Positions 51,093 to 60,249 of a stretch of 64,000 bases of DNA are shown piece after piece. Each line of letters starts with the position of its first letter. The stretch's first letter is position 1. The DNA comes from Paenibacillus aestuarii. Lineage in GTDB: Bacteria > Bacillota > Bacilli > Paenibacillales > NBRC-103111. The translations under genes were made by a program, and so were the position numbers. The DNA lies in assembly GCF_027789125.1 (NCBI RefSeq), contig NZ_JAQFVF010000025.1, positions 62,001 through 126,000 on the forward strand, written 5' to 3'. The notes under the pieces were generated by a model. It did no database searches. It saw only the letters and a program-made list of their open reading frames with translations, and was not told the DNA's origin.

Positions 51093-52634
51093 TTAACCTT
51101 GAATGACTTTTAAAGGCTCTTTAGCAGGACCTTCGAGTACTTCCCCTTTGTATGAAAATCTTGAACCATGACATGGACAGTCCCAAGTACGCTCTCCATG
51201 ATTCCATTCAACTTCACAACCCATATGTGTACACGTTGTATCTACGATGTGCAAGTGGCCTTCTTGATCCCGGTAAGCCCCCGCTCTCTCTCCTACTACC
51301 CTTACGACAGCACCTTCGTCGTTCTTCAGATCCTCTGGCTTCTTGAAGGTCATTTCCAATTTCCCTGAAATGAACTGATTCACCACATCAGCATTTTGCA
51401 CAACGAACGTTTTAATGCTTGGATCCGCATGAAATCTAGACGGTTGATAGAGTTCCTTATAAGGGCTCACTCTTCCTTGAACTAGCTTTTCTAGTAATAA
51501 AGCTGCTGCAGTGCCCGTTGTCATCCCCCATTTTTTATATCCAGTTGCTACAAGGATATTCGGTTCACTATCTTTGGTTTGGCCAATGTACGGAAGCTTG
51601 TCCAGTGTTTCCAAGTCTTGAGCGGACCATCGGTAACGAATTTCATGAATTCCAAAATGTTCATCCCCAAATTGCTGTAAAGCCTCATAATGCTTGAACG
51701 TACAGATTCCCTGCCCTGTCTTGTGGCTCTCGCCTGAGATCAGAACCATTTTTTCACCAGCGGTCATGGTAGACCTTAGCGATCTTTTAGGCTCTTCCGC
51801 ACTTATATACATGCCTCCCGGAAACTCTTTGGCCGTTTTAACCGCTAAAATATAGGCTCTTTTCGCATGCATTTTGGCAAAGTAAAAACCGCCGCCGTCA
51901 TAAAATGGAAAATGTGAACACGAGATCACAAATTGACTGGAGATTCGATAACCGTCCTGCGTCAAGACAGTGGCTGGATGACCTTTTTCAATATCCACGG
52001 CTGTTGTATGCTCATAAACCTGTACCCCGTGTTCTTGAACCGCTTGATTTAATAAATAGTCTAAATAGCTTATGGGGTTAAATTGCGCTTGATTTTTCAT
52101 GACTACAGCGGCTTTTGTTTCAATCGGGAGCGGTGTCTGTTCGATCATGGAACCGGGAATGCCCAATGCCTCGTAGGCTGCATGTTCCGCTGCAATTTTT
52201 TTCACGAAATCATCTGACTTCGTATAAATGTAAGCATCTTCCTCTGAAAAATCACACGGTATTTGATGCTCATGCACCGTTTGTTTAATAAACTTCAGCG
52301 CCTCGTGGTTGGATTCGTAATAAAGTTTTGCTTGTTCCTTACCAAAATGCGAAATAAATTCATCATATATTAAATCATGCTGTGCTGTAATCTTTGCCGT
52401 TGTATGCCCTGAAGTTCCATTAAGCACACGACCAGCTTCTAGAATTGCAACATTGAACCCTTGCTTTGAAAGCAGATATGCGGTAGTTATTCCTGAGATT
52501 CCAGCCCCTATAATAGCAATGTCAACTTTGATATTCTTTGTGAGCTTAGGATAGCTCCTGTTGCTCAAAGATGTTAGCCAAAGCGATTCGGGAAATTGTG
52601 GGAGTCTTTGGGGCTGCTGCTCCGTAAACATCAT
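51093..52634 (-). CDS. FAD-dependent oxidoreductase with C-terminal Rieske 2Fe-2S domain (YhfW-like)
   Basis: A ~513-residue two-domain protein. The DAO-type flavin domain covers about residues 1-400, with VDIAIIGAGISGITTAYLLS and LVATGYKKWGMTTGTAAALLLE typical of glycine-oxidase-like enzymes. A Rieske domain follows (about 425-510) with the cluster ligands in CTHMGCEVEW and CPCHGSRFSYKG (two Cys, two His). It resembles B. subtilis YhfW, whose substrate is unknown. ATG 52634 follows GAGAGG at six bases; upstream in-frame starts to 52673 are not supported. It is monocistronic. Confidence 0.88.
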   Translation of the reverse strand: MMFTEQQPQRLPQFPESLWLTSLSNRSYPKLTKNIKVDIAIIGAGISGITTAYLLSKQGFNVAILEAGRVLNGTSGHTTAKITAQHDLIYDEFISHFGKEQAKLYYESNHEALKFIKQTVHEHQIPCDFSEEDAYIYTKSDDFVKKIAAEHAAYEALGIPGSMIEQTPLPIETKAAVVMKNQAQFNPISYLDYLLNQAVQEHGVQVYEHTTAVDIEKGHPATVLTQDGYRISSQFVISCSHFPFYDGGGFYFAKMHAKRAYILAVKTAKEFPGGMYISAEEPKRSLRSTMTAGEKMVLISGESHKTGQGICTFKHYEALQQFGDEHFGIHEIRYRWSAQDLETLDKLPYIGQTKDSEPNILVATGYKKWGMTTGTAAALLLEKLVQGRVSPYKELYQPSRFHADPSIKTFVVQNADVVNQFISGKLEMTFKKPEDLKNDEGAVVRVVGERAGAYRDQEGHLHIVDTTCTHMGCEVEWNHGERTWDCPCHGSRFSYKGEVLEGPAKEPLKVIQG

Positions 52635-52679
52635 TTCTTTCCTCTCTTCCATTTTTTTGCATAATATATCCATGAACCT

Positions 52680-52943
52680 ATCGGCTTATTCAAAAACAAC
52701 CTTAACCAGTCAACGGATACGTCGAGTTTGAAATCAACTAGTTACGGATATTTCGGCAAATTTGTCGAAGTTAAAAAAAATCAGTCAATATTTGCGCTTG
52801 CCCAGGAAATATATTCGGTAATTGCATGCTTTTCCCCAATAGGGGCAGGCTTGTAACTGGCATAACGTTGCAGGGAACCGACATGTAATACTTCCCCATC
52901 GTGATGGGAAATTTAAGGAAAATGTCACCTTCTTGGAGCAGCC
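52680..52943. other. Intergenic region, no clear feature
   Basis: About 260 bp between the divergent Rieske flavoprotein and CBO0543-like frames. AT-rich, with no recognisable promoter pair or structure beyond short repeats. Confidence 0.3.
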
Positions 52944-53252
52944 ATGCCTCTAAACATAAATTTCTTATGGAATATCGTCACTTGTACTGTATTGTTCATC
53001 TTGTTAGTAAAGAATATCACGCGCCATACGCTCCGGGAGGCTATTGTTTGCTTTCTCTTTGCTCAGGTTGTGACTTGGGCTTTCAGCACATTTTTTGTTG
53101 AACTGCACTGGGAGACTTGCCCCGTAAGGCTTTTTCCGCGCGCCACTCGAACCGACTTTGTAGGTGACTATTTCACGGCTCCAGTCATCTATGCGTTATT
53201 TTATTTTCAGTACATCAAGCATCGAAGCTGTTTATTCCGCTGTTGCCTTTAA
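52944..53252 (+). CDS. CBO0543-like membrane protein, N-terminal half (split gene part A)
   Basis: A 102-residue frame starting after a GGAG site. It has two membrane segments (about 8-24 and 32-50) and VRLFPRATRTDFVGDYFTAPVIYALF, the central motif of CBO0543 proteins, but then ends at a TAA where the family continues. The missing last helices resemble those in the next reading frame (53310-53630), which is in the same frame after two stop codons. It is either a fission product expressed as two proteins or half of a decayed gene. Confidence 0.5.
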   Translation: MPLNINFLWNIVTCTVLFILLVKNITRHTLREAIVCFLFAQVVTWAFSTFFVELHWETCPVRLFPRATRTDFVGDYFTAPVIYALFYFQYIKHRSCLFRCCL

Positions 53253-53309
53253 CTGTATGGTTCAATCGTTGGTTTTTCAAGCAATCATACCCATATGGAG
53301 GGATAAAGG

Positions 53310-53630
53310 ATGGACCGCGTAATTGAGGTTGCTGTTTGGTTCATCTCAGCCGCTTTGACATACGAATACTTTGCATTACCTTGTGTTTCGGCCATATACA
53401 ATGTACGCTATCCAACAACTTCTCCCACAGTTGTGAAACTCGCTTATACGCTGTCTTTCACTGCTGTCCTAACTGCAGGAGAAGTAATACTTCAGAAAGC
53501 CACAAGACTGGTCGCTTACATCCATTGGTCTTGGTATGTTTCGTTTATTTCTATTTGCATTGCATTGCAATTGTCTTATTTGTTTTACAAATGGTTCACA
53601 GGAGGATCGGTTGTAGGTAACAAGGCTTAA
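53310..53630 (+). CDS. CBO0543-like membrane protein, C-terminal half (split gene part B)
   Basis: A 106-residue frame with its own strong ribosome site (GGAGGGATAAAGG) and four membrane-like segments. Its second half (VLTAGEVILQKATRLVAYIH, then WSWYVSFISICIALQLSYLF) matches the last helices of CBO0543 proteins. Its first half (FALPCVSAIYNVRYPTTS) resembles an earlier loop of the same family, so it may also be a shortened paralogue in tandem with part A. The function is unknown. Confidence 0.5.
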   Translation: MDRVIEVAVWFISAALTYEYFALPCVSAIYNVRYPTTSPTVVKLAYTLSFTAVLTAGEVILQKATRLVAYIHWSWYVSFISICIALQLSYLFYKWFTGGSVVGNKA

Positions 53631-53659
53631 CATAAACAAAGATTTGTCCTCCAGCTTGG

Positions 53660-54055
53660 CTACAGCACCTGCGCGATCTCCCACAGATGGCCGTCCGGAT
53701 CTGCGAAGCAAGCCGTCCGGCGCCCCCAGGGACGCGTTATAGGTCCATTCAATAATTCAACGCCACGCACTTCCAACTCATCGCATACCCTGTCAACGTC
53801 CGGCACTTGGATCGTGAACTGGAACCGGGCACCATCTCCGCCGCGACCAACCGGCGCGGGCTCAATCAACTCGCTGGCGTTCGATTGCTTTAACAGATTG
53901 ATGCTTGTATTGCCAAAATCGAACACTACACAGTTTTCATCTTCATATAAAGTTGTAAGTTTAAACGTCTCTTGGTAAAATGCCTTCGACTTCAACAAAT
54001 CTTCTACAAACAAGGTGATTTCGGTAATTTGGTTTGCCCAGTCAGTTATCGCCAT
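53660..54055 (-). CDS. VOC-family (glyoxalase/bleomycin-resistance-like) protein
   Basis: A 131-residue single VOC domain protein with ITEITLFVEDLLKSKAFYQ, the middle CVVFDFGNTSINLL, RFQFTIQVPDVDRVCDELE and the end RTACFADPDGHLWEIAQ, whose last Glu is the usual metal ligand. The first ligand position is Glu rather than His (EITLF). Such proteins include glyoxalase I, fosfomycin- or bleomycin-resistance proteins and many of unknown use. The start follows GAGGTTG. It is convergent with the CBO0543-like pair. Confidence 0.8.
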   Translation of the reverse strand: MAITDWANQITEITLFVEDLLKSKAFYQETFKLTTLYEDENCVVFDFGNTSINLLKQSNASELIEPAPVGRGGDGARFQFTIQVPDVDRVCDELEVRGVELLNGPITRPWGRRTACFADPDGHLWEIAQVL

Positions 54056-54393
54056 TCACATTCAACCTCATTTCTAATTTATTGAGTACCCTTTTTTCCT
54101 GTCGGACTGAATAGTTTCTCCCTCATTTTTGGAATAATAAGTGATATCAATTGGGAGAACTGCTGATCGTTCTCACGTACAATTTTACCATATTATGGTA
54201 TACGGTGATATTCTATTTTAAACTGAAAAGAATTTTATGGAATCAAGAATAGATATAACTTAAAAAGAAGAATTCACGAAAGCGACAAATCATTATGACA
54301 GAATCATGAGGGTTAGCTGAGGAATGGCACGTATACGTTTGTGATATGGTAACCTATAAGAAGTGAAATTAATTAGAAGGAAGTGTTAACTTC

Positions 54394-55314
54394 ATGCTAA
54401 TCCAAAGCAATCCGGTTCGTGTCGAACCGATTCAGGTCTCATTAACGAAGGTACTCTTTGAATCGATAAAGATTGGCATTATTAAGTCGAACCTCATTGC
54501 GATGGTCGCGGGGCTTAGTATGGCCATGTTCATTCACAAAATTTCATTTTTCGATAAAATCGGAAACATGATGTTGGCTTTAATCGGATCCGTGTTTGTG
54601 ATCGGAGCAGCCGGCATCTTCAATAATTTGTACGACCGCGATATCGACACTGTGATGGAACGGACAAAAAATAGACCGACCGTATCTGGCATCGTTAACG
54701 TCTGGAGCGGGTTGTTCATCGGGAGCTGGATCGCACTTGGCGGGCTGATAGCGCTGTATATTGCTTCTCCGCTTTCCGCTCTCTTCGGCTTTCTGGGCCT
54801 GTTCATTTATGTCGTGCCCTATACGATTTGGACGAAACGCAGAACCGTCTATAACACGGAGGTTGGCAGCTTATCTGGAGCGATGCCTCCATTAATCGGA
54901 TGGGCAGCGATCTCGCCTGACATTTTGCACCCCGGCGCCATTGCGTTGTTCGCATTAATGGTCATCTGGCAAATGCCCCATTTCTACGCAATCGCGATTC
55001 GTCGCATGGAGGAATATCGTGCGGCCAACATCCCGATGCTGCCCGTCGTCAAAGGCATTCGGAGAACGTACGTACAGATGAACATTTATTTGGTTGCGCT
55101 GTTCCTGTGCAGCTTTTTGTTCTGGTCGTTTAACCCTTACATCGCCGTTACCAACGCGATCCTGAGCTTAGCCTGGTTCATTCTAAGCATCAGCGGGTAT
55201 CGTCGGAAAGAAGAGGGCAAGTGGGCCCGTTCGATGTTTATTTTTTCACTTAACCACATTACGGTATTGCTCGTGATGATCGTAGGCTATTCCTTAGGTG
55301 CTCTTTTATTTTAA
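54394..55314 (+). CDS. ctaB: Heme O synthase (protoheme IX farnesyltransferase)
   Basis: A 306-residue UbiA-family prenyltransferase with nine membrane helices. The first Asp-rich motif is NNLYDRDIDTVMERTKNRPTV at about residues 77-97, the second lies in YTIWTKRRTVYNTEVGSLSGAMPP near 143-166. It attaches a farnesyl group to heme B, giving heme O for cytochrome oxidases. In Bacillus a CtaB gene usually lies with ctaA or ctaCDEF; here it is alone, so it is probably a second copy. The start follows GAAGGAAG. Confidence 0.92.
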   Translation: MLIQSNPVRVEPIQVSLTKVLFESIKIGIIKSNLIAMVAGLSMAMFIHKISFFDKIGNMMLALIGSVFVIGAAGIFNNLYDRDIDTVMERTKNRPTVSGIVNVWSGLFIGSWIALGGLIALYIASPLSALFGFLGLFIYVVPYTIWTKRRTVYNTEVGSLSGAMPPLIGWAAISPDILHPGAIALFALMVIWQMPHFYAIAIRRMEEYRAANIPMLPVVKGIRRTYVQMNIYLVALFLCSFLFWSFNPYIAVTNAILSLAWFILSISGYRRKEEGKWARSMFIFSLNHITVLLVMIVGYSLGALLF

Positions 55315-55336
55315 TCACCCTAAAATCCACTAATGA

Positions 55337-55369
55337 GCAAAGGCTGCTGAAACTATCGGCAGCCTTTGC
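55337..55369 (+). terminator. Terminator after the heme O synthase gene
   Basis: GCAAAGGCTGC and GCAGCCTTTGC are perfect 11-base arms with an 11-base loop. Confidence 0.8.
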
Positions 55370-55445
55370 TATTTGCTAACTCCGAACATCCGTACCCTAA
55401 TTAGATATTATGCAAGGTTCGATTAGAACTACCGGGGAAAAGCAA

Positions 55446-55468
55446 AAGCCGACCATCTTGGCCGGCTT
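55446..55468 (-). terminator. Terminator of the aldo/keto reductase gene
   Basis: AAGCCGACC and GGCCGGCTT arms (one mismatch); on the minus strand TTTTGCTTTT follows. Confidence 0.75.
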
Positions 55469-55493
55469 CAAGTTCCTATTACAAAAGTTGGCT

Positions 55494-56432
55494 TTACGCC
55501 AATATGGATTCGATATGATTAATTACATCCGATGATAGCTCGATACCAGATGCTTTCGCATTTTCTACGACTTGCTCTGGACGGCTTGCACCGACGAGCG
55601 CGCTCGCAACGTTGGTCTGCCTCAAGATCCAAGCTAATGCGAGTTGAGCGACGGAGATCCCCAGTTCCTTTGCAATTCCGTTCAACTGGCCGACTTTGGC
55701 GATTTTTTCCTCAGTGATACCCTTCCTCATATTCTCAAGCTTGGCGGCACGACTATCGGCAGGAACATCGGAAATTGACGTGTACTTCCCGCTAAGAAGA
55801 CCTTGAGCGAGTGGGGAGAATACGACTTGACCGATGCCTTTCTCTTCACCGAGCGGGATCACTTCTTTTTCAATATATCGGTTGAACATGTTGTAAACAG
55901 GTTGGTTGACGACGATGCGATCAAGCAAATATTTATCAGCTACTGCGAGCGCTTCTGCCATTTGTGCAGCAGTCCATTCGCTTACTCCAGCATACAAAAT
56001 TTTGCCTTGTCTCACCAAATTATCGATGGTACGCAGCGTTTCCTCTACTGGAGTCTCAGGATCGAAACGGTGACAGTAATAAATATCCACATAATCCGTA
56101 TTCAAACGCTTCAGACTGGCATGTAATTGTTCATAAACATGCTTGCGAGACAATCCACGATCATTGGGACCGTCACCCATTGGCCAAAACACTTTAGTCG
56201 CAAGTACATAGGAATCGCGGGCATAACTGCTGAGCGCTTCTCCGACCACTTTCTCAGCTTCTCCGCGTTCGTACACGTTAGCTGTATCAAAAAAATTGAT
56301 ACCGAGGTCGTATGCCTGGTGAATCGAATCCACAGCATTTTTCTTTTCAACGTAGCCGCCATATGTAAGCCAACTGCCTAAGCTTATCTCACTGACCTTA
56401 AGACCAGATTTTCCTAATTTCCGGTATTTCAT
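55494..56432 (-). CDS. Aldo/keto reductase, Kv-beta/YghZ-like group
   Basis: A ~312-residue TIM-barrel oxidoreductase. It begins MKYRKLGKSGLKVSEISLGS. The catalytic tetrad is visible: Asp in NFFDTANVY, Tyr in the same motif (ANVYERGEAE), Lys in VLATKVFWP and His in IYYCHRFDPET. NADPH binding is suggested by the final GASRPEQVVENAKA. Family members reduce aldehydes such as methylglyoxal, or serve as channel-beta-like regulators. ATG 56432 follows GGAGGG; the two earlier in-frame ATGs are too close to that site. It is monocistronic with terminator. Confidence 0.9.
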   Translation of the reverse strand: MKYRKLGKSGLKVSEISLGSWLTYGGYVEKKNAVDSIHQAYDLGINFFDTANVYERGEAEKVVGEALSSYARDSYVLATKVFWPMGDGPNDRGLSRKHVYEQLHASLKRLNTDYVDIYYCHRFDPETPVEETLRTIDNLVRQGKILYAGVSEWTAAQMAEALAVADKYLLDRIVVNQPVYNMFNRYIEKEVIPLGEEKGIGQVVFSPLAQGLLSGKYTSISDVPADSRAAKLENMRKGITEEKIAKVGQLNGIAKELGISVAQLALAWILRQTNVASALVGASRPEQVVENAKASGIELSSDVINHIESILA

Positions 56433-56624
56433 GTGATTCATTCCCTCCATTTGGTTTAACGAGCTTGACTACCTAATCATAAAATACTTAGTATTCTTTT
56501 AAAAGTACTGAAATTATGTTCACATACTTAACAAAAGTATAGTAAGTAAACTTGTTCAAACTAATTTTATGCTCGCTATGTCCGAGACCACTTGAGCTAT
56601 CTCATATTCAGAAAGTGATTGCCA

Positions 56625-56659
56625 AAAGGCCAGGGCGCATTTCTAACCCCGGCCTTTTT
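56625..56659 (-). terminator. Terminator of the PhyH gene
   Basis: AGGCCAGGG/CCCCGGCCT arms with an 11-base loop; T-runs on both sides. Confidence 0.75.
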
Positions 56660-56689
56660 GTCGCGACCTAACTCTCCTTATCGCAAATG

Positions 56690-57460
56690 TTATCCTCGAG
56701 CGAGCAGCGGAAACATATTCCCGCGAATCGGCTGATCTGCCTGCAATCCCAAATCATCGGTAAGGACATGCGGCTTGCCACTATAAGTCGTGCCATCCGG
56801 CATATAGATGATGGCAAGCGCACGTCTCGGCTTTTGCGAATAATTGGGATACGCATAATGGAAGCATAGACCGTCATGGAAGGTACAGCTCCCTGCTTTC
56901 ATGCGGCATATGACGGGCTTTTCATTTTCCACATCGGTTCCTTTGACATATTCAAAAATATCCTGAGGCTCGGTCAGACTGATCGCATTTAATTTGCCGG
57001 CCTGGCGTGAGCGCGGTATGAACATCATGCAGCCGTTGCTTTCATCGACATCGTCAAGTGCGATCCATATCGACAATGCCCCATTCTCATTCATTGGCCA
57101 ATAGGGAAGATCTTGATGCCACGGCGTTTCCTTGGAGTCCTCCGGCATTTTTAACAATGCGTGATCATGAAACAGGCGGATTCCTTGAGCACCGGTCAAC
57201 TGCAGAGCAGCTTTTGAAAAGCGGGGATGGGACATGTATCTGGCCATACCGGCATGATCGCGCCATGTATTCACTCGCTGATTTAACACACGATAATAAG
57301 TGCCCCCTCTTTTATCTGTCTGAATGGAGTTGGCGTGGTTCGAATCCATAATTTCATCCATAAAACCCCTTAATTCTTCCAGTTCTTGCGGAGATATGAT
57401 ATTGTCAATTTGGACAAACCCATTTTGTTTAAAAAACTCGATTTGCTCCTGATTAACCAC
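56690..57460 (-). CDS. PhyH-type Fe(II)/2-oxoglutarate oxygenase; N-terminus possibly frameshifted
   Basis: A 256-residue phytanoyl-CoA-dioxygenase-family protein. Iron ligands are H115 and D117 (WHQDLPYW) and H201 (CFHYAYPNYSQKPR), with the 2-oxoglutarate-binding Arg a few residues later. The family hydroxylates fatty acyl groups, ectoine-like solutes or other small molecules. The frame as annotated begins at GTG 57460, with no good ribosome site. A perfect AAAGGAGG site instead precedes an ATG at 57489 that opens only MTRSW and stop; adding one A there would give MNKELVTIENVVNQEQ in frame. So either the gene lost a base, or the pentapeptide is a leader. It is divergent from an AraC regulator that probably controls it. 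Confidence 0.82.
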   Translation of the reverse strand: MVNQEQIEFFKQNGFVQIDNIISPQELEELRGFMDEIMDSNHANSIQTDKRGGTYYRVLNQRVNTWRDHAGMARYMSHPRFSKAALQLTGAQGIRLFHDHALLKMPEDSKETPWHQDLPYWPMNENGALSIWIALDDVDESNGCMMFIPRSRQAGKLNAISLTEPQDIFEYVKGTDVENEKPVICRMKAGSCTFHDGLCFHYAYPNYSQKPRRALAIIYMPDGTTYSGKPHVLTDDLGLQADQPIRGNMFPLLARG

Positions 57461-57590
57461 GTTTTCGATCGTTACCAGCTCCTTGTCATTATGGTACCTC
57501 CTTTATATCACGACGAAGGAATAACTTCTTGGATGATCATTTAAAATGTATTAGATGATTTGCTAATTTTGCGGGGGGGAGATAACGATC

Positions 57591-58481
57591 ATGTCCACGT
57601 TTCAAGCAAGTCAATATTTCGAGGATCTTTCATTCCCTTTTCATATCGAGCAATATACCATACGTAAAGGGCAGGAAATCCCCCTGCATACCCATGATTT
57701 TGTTGAACTCGTCTATGTCGTTGAGGGCTGCGCGGTTCACGAGATGTCCGGGATGACGTACGAGCTTCGCTCAGGGGATATTTTCATTCTAGAGCCGAAC
57801 ATTTATCACAGCTATAAAGGCGCAATGAACAAAGAGACAATCGTTTACAATGTCCTTTTTAAGTTAGAGCTGCTCCATAAGGAACTAAATGCATTGTGCG
57901 AAATCCCCTCTTTTCTTGATTTTTTTTACATTGCACCGTTTTTGCGAAAAAACGCTACATTTTATCCTCATCTCACGCTGTCAGGACTTCATCAAACCTT
58001 ATTTGAAAACCATCTCGAAACCCTCTACAGGGAGGAAAAAGAACGCCAGACAGGATATCATCTGGTGATTAAGACCCGTTTTATCGAATGTATGGTTCAA
58101 TTAAGCCGCTTTTATGCTGCGCACCGGAATCCGCACCCAACGCCAGCTTATACGGATGAACAGTGGATTGCGTCCGTCGTCTCCCTTATCGAACAACACT
58201 ACAACAAGCCGTTCAGCCTCGATCAATTGAGCCGTCTGTGCGGCATGAGTATTCCTTCTTTCACTGCCAAATTTAAAGCCTATACGAAGAAGACATTCGT
58301 CGAATATAAGCATGACATTCAAATCAAAGAAGCTTGCAAAATGATGGAAACGACTAGCGAAAAAATCGCGGACATCGCATACGAGGTTGGTTTCGAGGAT
58401 CTTAGTTTTTTTTATCGTGTTTTTCGTAAGAAGATGGGGATTCCCCCTCTCAAGTACCGCTTATCGAAGAAAGAGTACTAA
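57591..58481 (+). CDS. AraC-family regulator with cupin sensor domain
   Basis: A 296-residue regulator. The N-terminal cupin barrel (about residues 20-100) shows IPLHTHDFVELVYVVEG and LRSGDIFILEPNIYHSY, the His pattern of a metal- or ligand-binding cupin. The C-terminal double helix-turn-helix (about 195-295) has FSLDQLSRLCGMSIPSFTAKFK and IADIAYEVGFEDLSFFYRVF, ending GIPPLKYR. The divergent PhyH gene 130 bp away is the probable target. The start follows a GGGGGGAG site. Confidence 0.9.
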   Translation: MSTFQASQYFEDLSFPFHIEQYTIRKGQEIPLHTHDFVELVYVVEGCAVHEMSGMTYELRSGDIFILEPNIYHSYKGAMNKETIVYNVLFKLELLHKELNALCEIPSFLDFFYIAPFLRKNATFYPHLTLSGLHQTLFENHLETLYREEKERQTGYHLVIKTRFIECMVQLSRFYAAHRNPHPTPAYTDEQWIASVVSLIEQHYNKPFSLDQLSRLCGMSIPSFTAKFKAYTKKTFVEYKHDIQIKEACKMMETTSEKIADIAYEVGFEDLSFFYRVFRKKMGIPPLKYRLSKKEY

Positions 58482-58500
58482 ACTAACTAACGGCCGCAAG

Positions 58501-59925
58501 TTACACTTTCAGCAGCTTCCAGGAACCCCGCTTATACCGATGAACAATAAACAAGGAGCGCACGACTTGATCGGCCGCCGCAGCCAGCCAAATACCCGCA
58601 ATATCCCAGTGCAGCAGGTACACAAAAATCAAACTGAAGAAGACGCGGAACCCCCAAACTCCGATTAAGGTTACATACAGCGGGTACCGAGTATCACCAG
58701 CTCCCCTTAACGCCCCTGCTAGAATAAATGACGTTCCTGCCGAAACTTGAATAAACCCCATGATTCTCAAGCCGATAGCACCCTTTTCGATGACGACGGG
58801 ATCTGGCGTATACATCATTACCAAATAAGGTGCAAACAAAATAATGAGCAGCCCCATGGCTCCGTATACGAACATACCCATTTTACGAACCTGCCATCCG
58901 CATTTTTCCGCAAGCTCCGGCTTAGCGGCTCCGAGCGCCTGCCCGACCAGCGTCGATGCAGCAATTGAAAATGCCATTCCCGGCATAAACGTTAAGCCGA
59001 AAATACTGAAGGAAATTTGCGTCGCGGCTAACGCTGCTGTTCCTAAGCTGGCGGCAACCATGACAAATGTCAACATACCTCCGCGCAGGGCCACCTGCTC
59101 TACCGCTGCAGGAAGACCTATTTTCAGGATACGTCCCAGCGTTTTCTTTTCAGGCCGAATCATTCCTCCCCACGAGAGTCGTATTGTGCTTTTCCCGCTA
59201 ACCATCACGAGAACGACCCATAGCATGGCAATAAACTGCGAGATCATCGTCGCATAGGCGGCACCTGTCACTCCCATTCCCGGCACCCCCATGAAACCAT
59301 ATATCAAAGGAAAACCGAGCGCCACGTTTAAAATATTCGCTAATACGTTGATCTTCATAGGTGTGCGAGTATCGCCCGTACCACGGAGAATAGCCGTAAG
59401 TGCTATGGAGACGGTATTAAATCCAGTGGATAAAAACAAGATTTCGGCGTAATGTTTCCCTTGTGCCAACACAGCCTCTGTCGCCCCCATGATGCGCAAT
59501 AAATCACCCGCAAAGATGTATCCAAGAACGATAATCACAACGGACATTAAGATGTTAAGCGTTAGGGATTGATTTGCTGCTCGGTTGGCCTCTTGCCTAT
59601 CGCCCGCCCCCATCGATCTGGCAACGATAACCGTGGTTCCCACATCCAGTGTCATAAAAGCTGCTATCAGCAAGGAATAAACCGACCCGGTCAATCCGAC
59701 AGCGGCAATCGCTTCCTGTCCAACTCGACCTACTAGAATCAGACTCAGCATTTGTACAAAATTAATTAGCAGCATTTCCACCAAGGATGGCCCTGCAAGC
59801 TGAATGATCGCTCTTCGAACTGCTTTTCCATCTCCCAACTCACCTAAAGAAAACGGGGGTACTCCCGCTTTCGAACTTTGTACGAATAGCTTGTCTTTCT
59901 GTTTTGTGAATATCTTTCCGATCAT
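58501..59925 (-). CDS. MATE-family efflux protein (NorM/DinF-type, second copy)
   Basis: A 474-residue membrane protein with 12 helices in two homologous halves. The halves show ALAGPSLVEMLLINFVQMLSLI near residue 38 and GLPAAVEQVALRGGMLTFVMVA near residue 270, and the GDTRTPM/GDTRYPLY loops expected between helices. The C-terminus is basic. It exports cationic compounds in exchange for Na+ or H+. It differs from the first MATE gene (35.2 kb) in length and sequence. It is convergent with the AraC gene. The start follows GGGTGG. Confidence 0.88.
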   Translation of the reverse strand: MIGKIFTKQKDKLFVQSSKAGVPPFSLGELGDGKAVRRAIIQLAGPSLVEMLLINFVQMLSLILVGRVGQEAIAAVGLTGSVYSLLIAAFMTLDVGTTVIVARSMGAGDRQEANRAANQSLTLNILMSVVIIVLGYIFAGDLLRIMGATEAVLAQGKHYAEILFLSTGFNTVSIALTAILRGTGDTRTPMKINVLANILNVALGFPLIYGFMGVPGMGVTGAAYATMISQFIAMLWVVLVMVSGKSTIRLSWGGMIRPEKKTLGRILKIGLPAAVEQVALRGGMLTFVMVAASLGTAALAATQISFSIFGLTFMPGMAFSIAASTLVGQALGAAKPELAEKCGWQVRKMGMFVYGAMGLLIILFAPYLVMMYTPDPVVIEKGAIGLRIMGFIQVSAGTSFILAGALRGAGDTRYPLYVTLIGVWGFRVFFSLIFVYLLHWDIAGIWLAAAADQVVRSLFIVHRYKRGSWKLLKV

Positions 59926-60249
59926 CGTCCACCCGCTTTCCTGCTGTTACGCTAACTTTTAGGAAATCGATTTCCTTCGTTTTAAATGTCTATGATGTTT
60001 TTACATTTTCGATTCAACTAATTTATTGGAATGGTTTGTCACATGCTTCACCATGCGGTGGTGGATAAGACCTATATGGACAAAAAAAGCCGCGATTTAC
60101 GCGGTTTCGATTTTTAGATCTATACCAGACGAGGCTAACAATTACCACATTACGGAGTGTGCCTTTCCTATCCTATCGCATGCCTGTTGTGGTACGAATA
60201 GTGCCTAGGAAAAAAGGCCCCCTGTGAAAGGAAGCCCTCGTCTTATTAA
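59926..60249. other. Intergenic region with hairpins
   Basis: CCGCG/CGCGG with an ATTTA loop (60090-60104) and an A/T-rich frame repeats the hairpin seen at 5399 and 30009. A second, imperfect stem (about 60203-60236) followed on the minus strand by TTTTTT is the likely terminator of the beta-propeller gene. No gene recognised. Confidence 0.45.
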
